Positions 29,024 through 38,281 of a stretch of 64,000 nt of DNA are shown here, in pieces. The notes under the pieces are model-generated. The model was given only the letters and a program-made list of their open reading frames with translations. It had not been told where the DNA came from and did no database searches. Source of the DNA: Mucilaginibacter ginsenosidivorans (lineage in GTDB: Bacteria; Bacteroidota; Bacteroidia; Sphingobacteriales; Sphingobacteriaceae); the NCBI RefSeq assembly GCF_007971025.1, contig NZ_CP042436.1, positions 2,356,001 to 2,420,000 on the forward strand. The letters are read 5' to 3'. The first letter of the stretch is position 1. Every line of letters starts with the position of its first letter. The position numbers and the translations under genes are program-made.

Positions 29024-29112
29024 TAAAATTGAGCATTTCTGCACATGCAGCCTCATAACCAGCTGTGATATTTGTCCTGATTAAACGAGCGTAATTAGCA
29101 CAAACCCATTTT

Positions 29113-29532
29113 ATGAATATAGATCTTTTGAAAAATGTTCCGGTACAAAGGCCCGCACAGGGTCTTGCCATTGTACGTACAGCTGTGGCCCTTATTTTAA
29201 TAGTACACCCCATTCATGGCATGATGGATCCTGCAGGAATGCGCTCATTCGGTGAGGGCTTAAGCGCCGATGGCTTTCCTTTGGGTATTGCCCTGCCGTG
29301 GCTGATCGTGGCATTGCAATTTACCGGCTGTCTTGGTTTAGTATTCAACCGTGTTGTGGTGCTTTCCTGCATTTTCAATCTCGTCGTGCTCATCGTCGGG
29401 GTATTTTATATCCATATCTCCTCGGGCTGGTTTGTTGTAGGGGCAGGGCGGAATGGCGTGGAATATAGTTTGTTACTTATAGCTTGCCTGTCCGGTATGA
29501 TGTGGGCATACTGGCCACGGAAACAGCAATAA
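29113..29532 (+). CDS. DoxX-like membrane protein
   Basis: 139 residues with four membrane segments (about 16-36, 60-78, 82-100, 112-132). The VRTAVALILIVHPIHGMMDP start, the G.GL...GFP loop and the fourth segment match DoxX/DoxD-type quinone-linked or integral proteins of unknown specific role. Ends three bases from a convergent gene. Confidence 0.65.
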   Translation: MNIDLLKNVPVQRPAQGLAIVRTAVALILIVHPIHGMMDPAGMRSFGEGLSADGFPLGIALPWLIVALQFTGCLGLVFNRVVVLSCIFNLVVLIVGVFYIHISSGWFVVGAGRNGVEYSLLLIACLSGMMWAYWPRKQQ

Positions 29533-29535
29533 TCG

Positions 29536-30519
29536 CTATCCGAAGGTTAAAACTATTTTCCCGGTATGCTCGCCGCTTTCCATCAACTCATGTGCTTTTG
29601 AGGCTTCAGATGCCGGAAAAACGGCGTTTACCACGGGCTTTATCTCGCCCGATGCCAGCAACGGCCAGATGTTTTGTTCAAGTTTGGTGGCAATGGCGCT
29701 TTTGAACGTGGTGTCCCGGTTTCGCAGGGTCGAACCGGTTATGGTTAGTCGTTTACGCATCACCAGCGACAGATCAACCAACGCCTCTTTCCCTTTCATG
29801 GTATTGATAAGCACAAGGCGGCCATCATTGGCAAGCGAATGCATGTTATCATTGGTATAATCGCCGCCAACCATATCCAGTATCACGTCGGCACCCTTGC
29901 CGCCGGTTAACTCATTGAGCCGTTCTTTAAAATTTTCTGTTTTATAGTTGATAGCTTTGTCGGCCCCTAACTGTTCGCAAAACAAGCATTTTTCATCCGT
30001 TCCGGCAGTTACAAAAACAACGCTTCCCAGCGCTTTGGCCATTTGTATGGCGGCCACGCCTATCCCGCTGCTGCCCCCATGCACCAGCAGCGATTCGTAC
30101 TGTTTTAATTGTCCCCGGTCAAAAACATTGCTCCAAACGGTAAAAAAGGTTTCCGGTAACGATGCTGCTTCGGCAAAACTTAAATTGCCCGGTATGCGCA
30201 GGCACTGGCCTTCGGGAACGCTGCAATATTCGGCATAACCACCACCACTAACCAGCGCGCAAACTTTGTCGCCCACATTCCAGCGCGAACCATTGGTGCC
30301 AATGGATTCTATCACACCGGCTATCTCCAAACCCGGAATATCCTGCGATGCCCAGGCCGGTGGCGGATAGTTTCCTTTTCGCTGGTAAACATCGGGCCGG
30401 TTAACGCCCGCTGCCATCACTTTGATCAGCACTTCCTTCCCCGAAATCGGGGGTATGGGCCTTTCCTCTGCTTGCAATACTTCCGGTCCGCCGGGTTGGG
30501 TAATAACAATGGCTTTCAT
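29536..30519 (-). CDS. NAD(P)H:quinone oxidoreductase, zinc-free MDR family
   Basis: 327 residues. GroES-like N-terminus (GPEVLQAEERPIP, GVNRPDVYQRKGNYPPP, PGLEIAGVIE) lacking zinc cysteines; Rossmann domain with LVHGGSSGIGVAAIQMAKALG (about 142-162) and an AGTDEKC segment for NADPH. Closest in pattern to QOR/PIG3 (TP53I3-like) enzymes that reduce quinones and other activated alkenes. Confidence 0.88.
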   Translation of the reverse strand: MKAIVITQPGGPEVLQAEERPIPPISGKEVLIKVMAAGVNRPDVYQRKGNYPPPAWASQDIPGLEIAGVIESIGTNGSRWNVGDKVCALVSGGGYAEYCSVPEGQCLRIPGNLSFAEAASLPETFFTVWSNVFDRGQLKQYESLLVHGGSSGIGVAAIQMAKALGSVVFVTAGTDEKCLFCEQLGADKAINYKTENFKERLNELTGGKGADVILDMVGGDYTNDNMHSLANDGRLVLINTMKGKEALVDLSLVMRKRLTITGSTLRNRDTTFKSAIATKLEQNIWPLLASGEIKPVVNAVFPASEASKAHELMESGEHTGKIVLTFG

Positions 30520-30610
30520 GATGTAAATATATTAGGTGTAAACTTCAATCGGGTTGATATGTTCTGTTATAAACAATAAATTGCCGCCACATCACCTTTG
30601 AACACAAATT

Positions 30611-31693
30611 ATGGGTCTGAAGCCGATCTTCATTTTACTGTTGGCCTGCCTTACCGGCGTAAACGCAGGCGCGCAAAATCCCGGTTATAAAAGCCGCATC
30701 CGGTTGCTGTATGCAGCGATCAATTCGAAACTTTTTGACGCTAAAACCGGGCTTTATTACGAGACGACGGACATCAGCAAAAATGAAAATCCGCATTCGT
30801 GGCTATGGCCCTTATGTGCTTTGATACAGGCAACCAATGAAATGGAGAACCTTGAGCCGGGAAAAAATTACATGGAACGGGTTACGAAAGCTATCGATCA
30901 GTATTACAGCAACAAACCTCCGCTGCCCGCTTACCAGGACTATCCTTATCAGGAACGGGTAAGCAGCCGTTTTTACGACGATAACCAATGGGTGGCCATT
31001 GCTTACCTGGATGCTTATCATCGAAACCATAAAAAGAAATATTTAGATGATGCTAAAATGATCTGCAGGTTTATGCTGGGTGGCCTGGATACCGCAGCAG
31101 GCGGTGGCCTGTACTGGAAGGAAGGGGATAAAACCACTAAGAACACCTGTTCAAACGGTCCGGCAATTTTGGTGGCTTTGCAACTATTTGAGATCACCCA
31201 CAAGCCTGAATATCTTAATACTGCGCTTGCTGTTTATAAATGGACCAACCAGCATTTACAGTCGCCCGAAGGTATTTATTATGATAATATCAAAATTCCG
31301 TCGCTGGCGATCGCAAAAGCAACCTATACTTATAATACGGGTACCATGTTACAGGCTAATGTACTGTTGTATAACCTGACCCATGATAAACGTTACCTCG
31401 ATGAAGCCGAACGCATCGCCAAAGCCGGGAAACAGCATTTTTTCAAGGATGGACGCCTGCCCGGTAATTACTGGTTCAACGCGGTAATGCTGCGGGGATA
31501 TGCCGCACTGTATAAAGTTGATAAGAATAAAGGCTGGATAGATTTTTACAGGCAGGATGCCGAGGCTGTCTGGAATACCGAACGGGATGCTGATAACATG
31601 GTCGGTAAAAAACAGGCGAAATCCCTGATAGACCAGGCTGCCATGATAGAGATATACGCCCGTTTGCAGGAGCTTAGCTTGAATAAGGAGTAA
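30611..31693 (+). CDS. Glycoside hydrolase family 76 protein (alpha-1,6-mannanase-like)
   Basis: 360 residues with a signal peptide (LLLACLTGVNAGAQ). An (alpha/alpha)6 barrel enzyme: HSWLWPLCALIQA, the family's adjacent catalytic aspartates in FYDDNQWVAIAYLDAY (about 117-132), GGGLYWKEGD, and TYTYNTGTMLQANVLLY. GH76 members cleave alpha-1,6-mannan backbones of fungal cell walls. No SusCD pair is nearby, so it is not part of a typical polysaccharide locus here. Confidence 0.85.
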   Translation: MGLKPIFILLLACLTGVNAGAQNPGYKSRIRLLYAAINSKLFDAKTGLYYETTDISKNENPHSWLWPLCALIQATNEMENLEPGKNYMERVTKAIDQYYSNKPPLPAYQDYPYQERVSSRFYDDNQWVAIAYLDAYHRNHKKKYLDDAKMICRFMLGGLDTAAGGGLYWKEGDKTTKNTCSNGPAILVALQLFEITHKPEYLNTALAVYKWTNQHLQSPEGIYYDNIKIPSLAIAKATYTYNTGTMLQANVLLYNLTHDKRYLDEAERIAKAGKQHFFKDGRLPGNYWFNAVMLRGYAALYKVDKNKGWIDFYRQDAEAVWNTERDADNMVGKKQAKSLIDQAAMIEIYARLQELSLNKE

Positions 31694-31738
31694 CCGGGCA
31701 AACTATTAATATAATTTAAACATTTTTCAGACTTTACA

Positions 31739-31880
31739 TGTGCCATCGGCACATATGGTCGGTAGTAGAATATCAATTTGAGAGCCGGCAAAGCGTTCCG
31801 GTAGGAACGCTTCGTGGTTGATTTGCGGTCGCTACCAACCAGAAGTTCCTAAAGGGAGTGGCGGGAGCATAAATTCCCGC
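31739..31880. repeat. Multi-hairpin intergenic repeat (GTGCC/GGCAC + GTTCC/GGAAC)
   Basis: Three hairpins in 142 bases: TGTGCCATCGGCACA (31739-31753), AAGCGTTCCGGTAGGAACGC with TT (31791-31812), and GCGGGAGCATAAATTCCCGC (31861-31880). The first two with the linker GGTCGGTAG resemble a repeat I recall as common between genes of Bacteroidota. The third may terminate the GH76 transcript. Could be a small RNA or a mobile repeat. Confidence 0.55.
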
Positions 31881-31949
31881 TTTGTAATTTTTACTTTAAG
31901 AACAACATCCTTCGGGTAAAATATCCTTTATTTGCTTAAAAATATACTT

Positions 31950-32411
31950 ATGTCACTACAACCCGGTCAACCCGCACCTCAATTTACCCTGGTATCTTCC
32001 GAAAAAAAGGAAGTATCGTTATCAGATTTTAAAGGCAGAAAAGTTATCCTGCATTTTTTTCCGTTCGCATTTACAAGCGTTTGCACAACACAATTGTGTA
32101 CCATGCGCGATAATTTTGGTTATTATGATGGTCTGAACGCACAGGTATTGGGTATCTCTGTCGATTCCCCATTTACCCTGGCCAAATTCAAAGAAGAGAA
32201 TAATTATCAGTTCCCACTGCTTTCCGATTTCAACAAAGAAGCTTCTTCAGCGTATGGAGCGTTATACGATTCATTTGCTTTCGGCCTCAAAGGCGTATCC
32301 AAACGCGCTGCTTTTGTGATAGATGAAGACCAGAATATCGTATACGCCGAGGTGCTTGAAAACGCAGGCGAACTGCCTGATTTTAACGCTATTGCCGGGG
32401 CTGTAAAGTAA
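31950..32411 (+). CDS. Peroxiredoxin (AhpC/TSA, AhpE/BCP-like)
   Basis: 153 residues from ATG 31950. Thioredoxin fold with GQPAPQFTLVSSEKKEVSLSDF (6-27), the active-site FAFTSVCTTQLC (39-50; peroxidatic Cys45, possible resolving Cys50) and GISVDSPFTLAKFKEE. Reduces hydroperoxides in the cytosol. A TTG six codons upstream is in frame but less likely. Confidence 0.88.
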   Translation: MSLQPGQPAPQFTLVSSEKKEVSLSDFKGRKVILHFFPFAFTSVCTTQLCTMRDNFGYYDGLNAQVLGISVDSPFTLAKFKEENNYQFPLLSDFNKEASSAYGALYDSFAFGLKGVSKRAAFVIDEDQNIVYAEVLENAGELPDFNAIAGAVK

Positions 32412-32448
32412 TTTTTGAAAAATTTATAGCGGATTCAAAAAGAAATCC

Positions 32449-32456
32449 TATTTTTG
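32449..32456 (+). promoter_or_regulatory. Possible -7 box of tRNA-Arg promoter
   Basis: TATTTTTG matches TAnnTTTG, 17 bases before the tRNA 5' end. No -33 TTTG is seen at the usual distance. Confidence 0.45.
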
Positions 32457-32472
32457 CAGTCCGTTAAAAAAG

Positions 32473-32546
32473 GCATTTGTAGCTCAACTGGATAGAGCAT
32501 CTCACTACGGATGAGAAGGTTTGGGGTTCGAATCCCTACAAGTGCA
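32473..32546 (+). tRNA. tRNA-Arg (anticodon ACG)
   Basis: 74 nt without encoded CCA. Acceptor GCATTTG / CAAGTGC with one G-T pair and discriminator A; D arm TAGCTC..GAGC; anticodon loop CTACGGA (anticodon ACG, reading CGN); T loop in GGGTTCGAATCCC. All stems fold. Confidence 0.93.
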
Positions 32547-32620
32547 CTGGGAAAAATATCTCAAATCCGGTATCGGGCGAGAGTATTTGGATAAAATAAT
32601 ACACTTGTAATTTCCTATCC

Positions 32621-32715
32621 GCAAGTAAGGGCTCAACTGGATAGAGCATCTCACTACGGATGAGAAGGTTTGGGGTTAGAATCCCCATGCCTGCCGGCAG
32701 GCAGGTACAAGTGCA
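32621..32715 (+). pseudogene. Broken tRNA-Arg copy with palindromic insertion
   Basis: Repeats the tRNA-Arg interior (47 identical bases from the D arm to the T arm). The 5' acceptor strand is GCAAGTA, which no longer pairs; the T loop has TTAGAAT instead of TTCGAAT; and the palindrome GCCTGCCGGCAGGC with flanks (32688-32705) is inserted before the 3' acceptor strand. Confidence 0.85.
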
Positions 32716-32780
32716 CCCGGTTTGAGGCCTTTCTGTAAACATACCGGGAGGCCTTTTTAAATTTTCAACCGAACGCATAT

Positions 32781-33353
32781 ATGCTGAACTTAGTTCTGTT
32801 TGGCCCGCCCGGGGCCGGAAAAGGTACACAATCGCAAAAACTTATTGAAAAATATGGCTTGATGCAGCTTTCTACCGGCGATATGCTTCGCAGCGAAATT
32901 GCGCAGGGCACGGCGTTGGGCCTCGAGGCTAAAAAGCTGATGGACGAGGGCCGGTTAGTGCCCGATGCTGTCGTTATCGGCATGATCAGTAATAAACTGG
33001 ATGCCAACAAGGACGCTGTAGGCTTTATTTTTGACGGTTTCCCCCGTACTGTGGCACAGGCCGAGGCATTGGACGAGTTGCTTAAAAGCAAGAACGAGCC
33101 CATAGCCGGTATGATAGCGTTGGAAGTTGGCGACGAAGAACTGGAGCACCGCCTTTTATTGCGCGGCAGGGATTCGGGAAGGGCAGACGATGCCAACCCC
33201 GAAGTTATCCGCAAGCGCATCAAAGAGTACAACGATAAAACAGCCCCGGTTGCTGATTTCTATAAAAACCAAAACAAATTCTACAGCGTTAACGGAATAG
33301 GATCGAAGGAAGATATCTTTGGTTCGGTTAATGCGATCATAGAGAAACTTTGA
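32781..33353 (+). CDS. adk: Adenylate kinase
   Basis: Interconverts AMP, ADP and ATP. 190 residues, short-LID form. P-loop LFGPPGAGKGTQSQKL (5-20), AMP-binding STGDMLRSEI (about 32-41) and DGFPRTVAQAE (about 83-93), LID remnant GRDSGRADDANPEVIRKRI. Obg follows 84 bases downstream after a quasi-palindromic junction. Confidence 0.96.
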   Translation: MLNLVLFGPPGAGKGTQSQKLIEKYGLMQLSTGDMLRSEIAQGTALGLEAKKLMDEGRLVPDAVVIGMISNKLDANKDAVGFIFDGFPRTVAQAEALDELLKSKNEPIAGMIALEVGDEELEHRLLLRGRDSGRADDANPEVIRKRIKEYNDKTAPVADFYKNQNKFYSVNGIGSKEDIFGSVNAIIEKL

Positions 33354-33427
33354 TTTCGAATTTTCAATATCGAATTTGCTTATCCTGCTTTTTTAAATTC
33401 GAAATTCTACATTCGAAATTCGATATA
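33352..33427. repeat. TTCGAAT-type quasi-palindrome between adk and obg
   Basis: Units ATTTCGA, ATTTTCA, ATATCGA, ATTTGCT face an arm of AATTCGAAATTC / ATTCGAAATTCGATAT. It begins at the adk stop and ends 11 bases before the obg start. Confidence 0.75.
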
Positions 33428-33437
33428 ATTCCAAAAC

Positions 33438-34436
33438 ATGTCCCAGGGTTCCAATTTTGTTGATTATGTGAAGATTTGCTGCCGCTCGGGGCATGGCGGG
33501 GCAGGCTCTGCGCATTTGCACCGCGATAAGCTTACCTCTAAGGGTGGACCCGATGGCGGCGATGGCGGCAGGGGAGGGCACGTTATCGTAAAAGGCAATG
33601 CGCAGCTATGGACATTGCTTCACCTTAAATTCCGCAAACATGTTATCGCCGGCGACGGCGAGGGCGGGCGCTTGTCTCTTCAAACCGGCAAAACCGGTCG
33701 CGATGAAATACTGGAGGTGCCGTTGGGTACCATCGCCAAAAATTCGGAAACGGGCGAGGTTTTATTCGAGATAACCAAAGACGGCGAAACGCAGATACTG
33801 ACACCCGGCGGTCGCGGTGGTTTGGGTAACTGGCATTTCAAGTCGCCCACACAGCAAACACCGCGCTTTGCGCAGCCCGGCGAGCCGGGACAGGAAGTCT
33901 GGAACATTCTCGAGCTTAAATTGCTGGCCGATGTGGGTTTGGTGGGCTTCCCGAATGCGGGTAAATCAACCCTGCTTTCGGTAGTGTCCGCAGCCAAGCC
34001 CGAAATAGCGGATTACGCATTTACTACCATAGTACCAAACCTGGGTATTGTGGCCTATCGCAACAACCGCTCATTTATCATGGCGGATATACCGGGTATA
34101 ATCGAAGGAGCTTCGCAGGGCAAAGGTTTGGGTTTCCGTTTTTTACGGCACATCGAGCGCAACTCGGTACTGTTGTTTATGATACCTGCCGATACCAGTC
34201 GTACCCTTAAAGAAGAATACCAGATATTACTGCACGAACTAAAAGAATACAACCCCGAACTGATGGATAAGCCACGTGTACTGGCCATCACCAAATCGGA
34301 TATGCTGGATGACGAATTGCTGGCTGAATTGAAAAATGAAGTGCCGGCTAATGTCCCGTCGGTGTTTATATCATCCGTTGCGCAAAAAGGCATCGATCAG
34401 CTGAAGGACCTGCTTTGGAAAGAGATCAATAGATAG
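33438..34436 (+). CDS. obgE: GTPase Obg/CgtA
   Basis: Ribosome-associated essential GTPase. 332 residues. The glycine-rich Obg fold ([28 protein letters not shown]) occupies about 1-158. The G domain has G1 [12 protein letters not shown] (about 166-177), a switch with TTIVPNLG, G3 [10 protein letters not shown] (about 213-222), and G4 TKSD. No C-terminal OCT domain. Terminator at 34452. Confidence 0.96.
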   Translation: MSQGSNFVDYVKICCRSGHGGAGSAHLHRDKLTSKGGPDGGDGGRGGHVIVKGNAQLWTLLHLKFRKHVIAGDGEGGRLSLQTGKTGRDEILEVPLGTIAKNSETGEVLFEITKDGETQILTPGGRGGLGNWHFKSPTQQTPRFAQPGEPGQEVWNILELKLLADVGLVGFPNAGKSTLLSVVSAAKPEIADYAFTTIVPNLGIVAYRNNRSFIMADIPGIIEGASQGKGLGFRFLRHIERNSVLLFMIPADTSRTLKEEYQILLHELKEYNPELMDKPRVLAITKSDMLDDELLAELKNEVPANVPSVFISSVAQKGIDQLKDLLWKEINR

Positions 34437-34451
34437 GATTTCGAATTTTGT

Positions 34452-34493
34452 AAAACAGAAGACCCGGCTTCCGACCGGGTTTTCTGTTTTTTT
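34452..34493 (+). terminator. Terminator after obg
   Basis: AAAACAGAAGACCCGG pairs with CCGGGTTTTCTGTTTT around CTTCCGA, followed by TTTT. Confidence 0.8.
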
Positions 34494-34664
34494 AATGGCT
34501 TTAAAACCTGTACCACGCAACCATCCATTAAGGCTCCGCGTCACTTGGCCTCATACATCACATAATTATCGCTCAGCATGCTTCCATACCAGCCTTGTTT
34601 AATTATTACGCAGTATTTCCAAAATTACATATTTTGTGCAGATTAAAAATGTATTTTCCCTGAA

Positions 34665-35411
34665 ATGCAAAATTTAAAGATATCGGTTGTAACTGTGGTA
34701 TTTAATGCCCAAAATACCATAGAAAAATGCCTCGGCTCTGTGGCGAGGCAAAAATTCAACAATATCGAACATATTGTTATCGACGGCGGATCGACCGATA
34801 ATACCGTTCATATCATCAAAAAATACAGCAATAGCGTACATGTTTTCGTATCTGAACCCGACGAAGGTATCTATGACGCTATGAACAAGGGAATTAAGTT
34901 GGCGACAGGAGACATTATTGGCACATTAAATGCAGATGATTACTTGGCAAACGATGAAGTGTTGAACGACATTGCTGCGGCATTTGCCAGCCAGGAAACC
35001 GACGTTTTGTATGGCGACCTCGATTTTATAGATCCGGACGGGAATATCGTTCGTAAGTGGAGATCGGGAGCGTACAAATACGGTAAGTTTAACTGGGGCT
35101 GGATGCCTCCGCACCCTACATTTTATTGCAAGCGAACGTTGTTTGAAAGATTGGGTGGTTATAGGCTTGACTACGGTAGCGCTGCCGACTATGAATTGAT
35201 GCTCCGTTTCCTGCACGCAAACAAAATGAGCGTGTTTTATCTGCAAAAAGTGATCGTGAAAATGTATATCGGCGGGGTGAGTAACAAAAATTTAATTAAT
35301 CGCGTAAAAGCATTGCGTTTTGATTTGAAGGCAATGCGAAATAACGATATTTTATTTCCATTTATAACTGTAGTTTATAAGCCTCTACGTAAAATAATGC
35401 AATTTTTTTAA
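34665..35411 (+). CDS. Glycosyltransferase family 2
   Basis: 248 residues. GT-A fold start ISVVTVVFNAQNTIEKCLGSV (6-26), EHIVIDGGSTDNT (about 36-48), SEPDEGIYDAMNKGI (about 64-78) and the metal-binding LNADDYL (about 89-95). Transfers a sugar from a nucleotide donor, probably to a lipid-linked or surface glycan. It precedes a WecA-type transferase by 70 bases, which supports a role in cell-envelope glycan synthesis. Confidence 0.87.
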   Translation: MQNLKISVVTVVFNAQNTIEKCLGSVARQKFNNIEHIVIDGGSTDNTVHIIKKYSNSVHVFVSEPDEGIYDAMNKGIKLATGDIIGTLNADDYLANDEVLNDIAAAFASQETDVLYGDLDFIDPDGNIVRKWRSGAYKYGKFNWGWMPPHPTFYCKRTLFERLGGYRLDYGSAADYELMLRFLHANKMSVFYLQKVIVKMYIGGVSNKNLINRVKALRFDLKAMRNNDILFPFITVVYKPLRKIMQFF

Positions 35412-35481
35412 CAATTATGAAAATTTGCTTATTTTGGCTGCCTGATTATGACATATCTAATTAATACTATTTAGGATATCC

Positions 35482-36585
35482 ATGACAGAACTTCTACATT
35501 CGTACTATCTCGTTTATTATCCGGTCATCGTAGCTTTTTCGGTTTTAATAACCTCACTAGCCATCCCCTCAATTATTCACGTTGCCCGCGCAAGGCACCT
35601 GTATGACGATCTTGGCCATTTCAGAAAGCAGCACGACCATGGTATTCCACGTTTAGGCGGTGTAGCAATTTTCGTGAGCTTTACTATTACTTCGCTGCTT
35701 TTTAGCATGACTGACAAGTCGCTCCCCATAAATTACCTGCTGACAGCCTGTATCATCCTGTTCGCCATGGGCTTAAAGGACGATCTTTCCGGTGTAAATT
35801 CACGCACAAAATTCCTGATACAATTCGTGGTAGCGGCTATATTGGTTTTATTTGGCGATATCCGCCTTACAGGTATGTATGGGGTGTTTGGCATCCACGC
35901 GCTTCCTTACTGGCCAAGTGCTGCGTTGTCTGTTATGACCATTATACTTATAGTTAATGCCTTCAACCTGATCGACGGGATCGACGGCCTGGCAGCGACT
36001 ACCGGCATTGTGGCCAACGGTTGTTTTGCCTTGTTGTTCATCTATACACACCAGTACCAGCTTGCTGCAGTTTCGCTGGCAATGGTAGGCGCCATAATTG
36101 GATTTCTGAAATTTAACATTACCCCGGCTAAGATATTTATGGGGGATACCGGATCATTGCTCATTGGGCTTATATCCGTAGTAATGGCTATCAAATTTAT
36201 CGAGCTAAATAAGTTTACGAGTGCCAATACACCTGAAATTTACTCGGCTCCGGCGTTAGCCCTGGCTATACTGATAGGGCCGATATTTGATACTTTAAGG
36301 ATCTTTATTTTACGCATTTCTACCGGAGTATCGCCTTTTACTGCCGACCGCAACCACATCCATCACCGCATGCTGAAACTTGGTTTCAACCACCTGCAAA
36401 CCACGCTGATATTGGCGGGCCTTAATGTGCTTTGCATTGGTATGGTGATCTTTTTCCAGAGTTACGGCAACACAGTTTTGATCGGCTTGATACTGGGTGT
36501 TTGCCTGCTATTTAACTGGACGATCACTTTCCTGATTCGCTCGAGAGAACGCGAAAGCCTGGCCCTGCGCAACCTGTTCGTATAA
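35482..36585 (+). CDS. Polyprenyl-phosphate GlcNAc-1-phosphate transferase (WecA/TagO/MraY family)
   Basis: 367 residues, about eleven membrane segments. Family signatures: HGIPRLGGVAIFV (about 50-62), GLKDDLSGVNS (about 97-107), NAFNLIDGIDGLAA (about 156-169), [12 protein letters not shown] (about 220-231) and the C-terminal HIHHRMLKLGF (about 294-304) that marks WecA-type rather than MraY enzymes. Starts lipid-linked glycan assembly. A separate MraY is encoded at 53156. Confidence 0.9.
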   Translation: MTELLHSYYLVYYPVIVAFSVLITSLAIPSIIHVARARHLYDDLGHFRKQHDHGIPRLGGVAIFVSFTITSLLFSMTDKSLPINYLLTACIILFAMGLKDDLSGVNSRTKFLIQFVVAAILVLFGDIRLTGMYGVFGIHALPYWPSAALSVMTIILIVNAFNLIDGIDGLAATTGIVANGCFALLFIYTHQYQLAAVSLAMVGAIIGFLKFNITPAKIFMGDTGSLLIGLISVVMAIKFIELNKFTSANTPEIYSAPALALAILIGPIFDTLRIFILRISTGVSPFTADRNHIHHRMLKLGFNHLQTTLILAGLNVLCIGMVIFFQSYGNTVLIGLILGVCLLFNWTITFLIRSRERESLALRNLFV

Positions 36586-36662
36586 CGCACCTTTTTGGTT
36601 TACGGTATGTCATAATGCGGGCTTAGTGTTGCAGGCCCGATTCTGAAACCTGTTTATTTGGC

Positions 36663-36670
36663 TATCTTTG
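36663..36670 (+). promoter_or_regulatory. Possible -7 box of gapA promoter
   Basis: TATCTTTG matches TAnnTTTG exactly and lies 26 bases before the gap start codon. The -33 region is not convincing. Confidence 0.45.
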
Positions 36671-36695
36671 CACCATTATAAAACCTATAGTGTGT

Positions 36696-37712
36696 ATGAG
36701 AGTTGCCATAAATGGTTTTGGGCGTATCGGCAGGATATTTCTAAGAAACATCATTTCCAACCCGGAAATACAGGTGGTTGCCATTAACGACCTGGCTGAT
36801 ACGGCTACGCTTGCGCATCTGTTTAAGTACGATTCGGTACACCGCACATTTAACGGTACGGTAAAGGCTGATGCCGGTAACCTTTACATCAACGGCAAGC
36901 CAATAAAGGTTATAAGTGAAAAGGAACCTGCTAACCTGCCCTGGGCCGAATTGGATGTGGACCTGGTAATTGAATCGACAGGAAAGTTTACCTCAAAAAA
37001 AGCGGCTGAACAACACCTGCGGGCCGGCGCCAAACAGGTCATTATATCCGCCCCATCCGCCGATAAAAGCATACCTACTATCGTTATTGGTGTTAACGAT
37101 GAGCAGATCGATCTGCATGCACCCATTTTATCCAATGCATCGTGTACCACTAATAATGTAGCTGTGATGGTGAAGATACTGGACGATAACTGGGGTATTA
37201 TCGACGGCTATATCACTACGGTGCATTCCATGACCGGCGACCAAAGCCTGCACGATGCGCCGCATAAGGATTTGAGAAGGGCACGGGCGGCATCCGGGTC
37301 AATCATCCCGACGACGACAGGGGCCGCTAAGGCTATAACACATATTTTTACACATCTCGACGGGAAATTAGGTGGTGCGGGTATACGCGTGCCGGTGCTC
37401 AACGGGTCGCTTACCGACTTTACCTGTAGCCTTAAAAAACTGCCAATGGTCGGCGAGATAAACCTTGCATTCAGGCAGGCCGCTAACGGATCCATGAAAG
37501 ATATATTGGAGTATACCGAAGATCCGATCGTTTCAACCGATATTTTAGGTAATCCGCACAGTTGTATTTTCGACTCAAAGCTGACCTCGGTAGTTGGCGG
37601 ACTTGTTAAGGTTGTAGGCTGGTACGATAATGAAATGGGTTACTCGAGCCGCCTTGCCGACCTGGTTGCCAAAATAAGCGTTGCAAAGCATGATCAGGTT
37701 TATACCGGTTGA
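36696..37712 (+). CDS. gapA: Glyceraldehyde-3-phosphate dehydrogenase
   Basis: Glycolytic enzyme. 338 residues from ATG 36696 (a GTG two codons upstream is in frame). NAD motif NGFGRIGR (6-13), catalytic Cys150 in SNASCTTNN, and the conserved WYDNEMGYSSR near 312-322. Together with pgk 570 bases downstream it forms a small glycolytic locus, interrupted by a GNAT gene. Confidence 0.96.
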   Translation: MRVAINGFGRIGRIFLRNIISNPEIQVVAINDLADTATLAHLFKYDSVHRTFNGTVKADAGNLYINGKPIKVISEKEPANLPWAELDVDLVIESTGKFTSKKAAEQHLRAGAKQVIISAPSADKSIPTIVIGVNDEQIDLHAPILSNASCTTNNVAVMVKILDDNWGIIDGYITTVHSMTGDQSLHDAPHKDLRRARAASGSIIPTTTGAAKAITHIFTHLDGKLGGAGIRVPVLNGSLTDFTCSLKKLPMVGEINLAFRQAANGSMKDILEYTEDPIVSTDILGNPHSCIFDSKLTSVVGGLVKVVGWYDNEMGYSSRLADLVAKISVAKHDQVYTG

Positions 37713-38124
37713 GGATACACTCGCCATTCGCAATGAGATATTGCGCGACGGCAAATTAACATTAAATCAGTGCCGCTTCCCCGGCGACGAAGCAGAAAGT
37801 TCCTTTCATCTTGGTTATTTTGATGGCGACAAATTAGTGTCGATAGCAACTTTTCACCAGCAAGGCTATGGGCATTTTGATGGTATTGGTTACCAATTAC
37901 GCGGCATGGCAACGCTGGGTGATTATCGTGGCAAGGGTATAGGTAACCAGCTGCTGAACTTTGGTATTGTTTACCTGCGCGGCCAAAAGGCTAATTACAT
38001 TTGGTGCAATGCCCGGAAAAATGCTTTGAAATTTTACGCTGGTATTGGGTTTGAAGTTATATCTGGTGAGTTTGAGGTGCCGAACATCGGCCCTCACCGC
38101 GTGCTCTATTTAAAAATACAGTAA
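37690..38124 (+). CDS. GNAT-family N-acetyltransferase
   Basis: 144 residues from ATG 37690, overlapping the gapA 3' end by 23 bases. Acetyl-CoA loop LGDYRGKGIGNQLL (about 76-89, R/Q-x-x-G-x-G), preceded by GYQLRGMA and followed by an aromatic YIWCNARKNALKFYAGIGFE. Substrate unknown. Confidence 0.85.
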   Translation: MIRFIPVEDTLAIRNEILRDGKLTLNQCRFPGDEAESSFHLGYFDGDKLVSIATFHQQGYGHFDGIGYQLRGMATLGDYRGKGIGNQLLNFGIVYLRGQKANYIWCNARKNALKFYAGIGFEVISGEFEVPNIGPHRVLYLKIQ

Positions 38125-38281
38125 ACCAGTCGGTACTTTAACTTAACTTATCTTTCTGACTTTCCGACCCCGGACTTCCGGACTCTTTCACCTTTTTAAA
38201 ACACCTTTTTCATTTTTGCGTTCAGATTTCAGAATTAATTGCTGAATTTGGCTGCCCTTAAACAAGCCCCACTCTAAACGC

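Noticed and set aside
35482..36585. Second MraY
   Set aside because: The C-terminal HIHHRMLKLGF motif and context beside GT2 indicate a WecA/TagO-type enzyme; the true mraY is in the dcw cluster.
34665..36585. Exopolysaccharide gene cluster
   Set aside because: Only two glycan genes are present, followed by gapA; no wzx, wzy, wza or further transferases.
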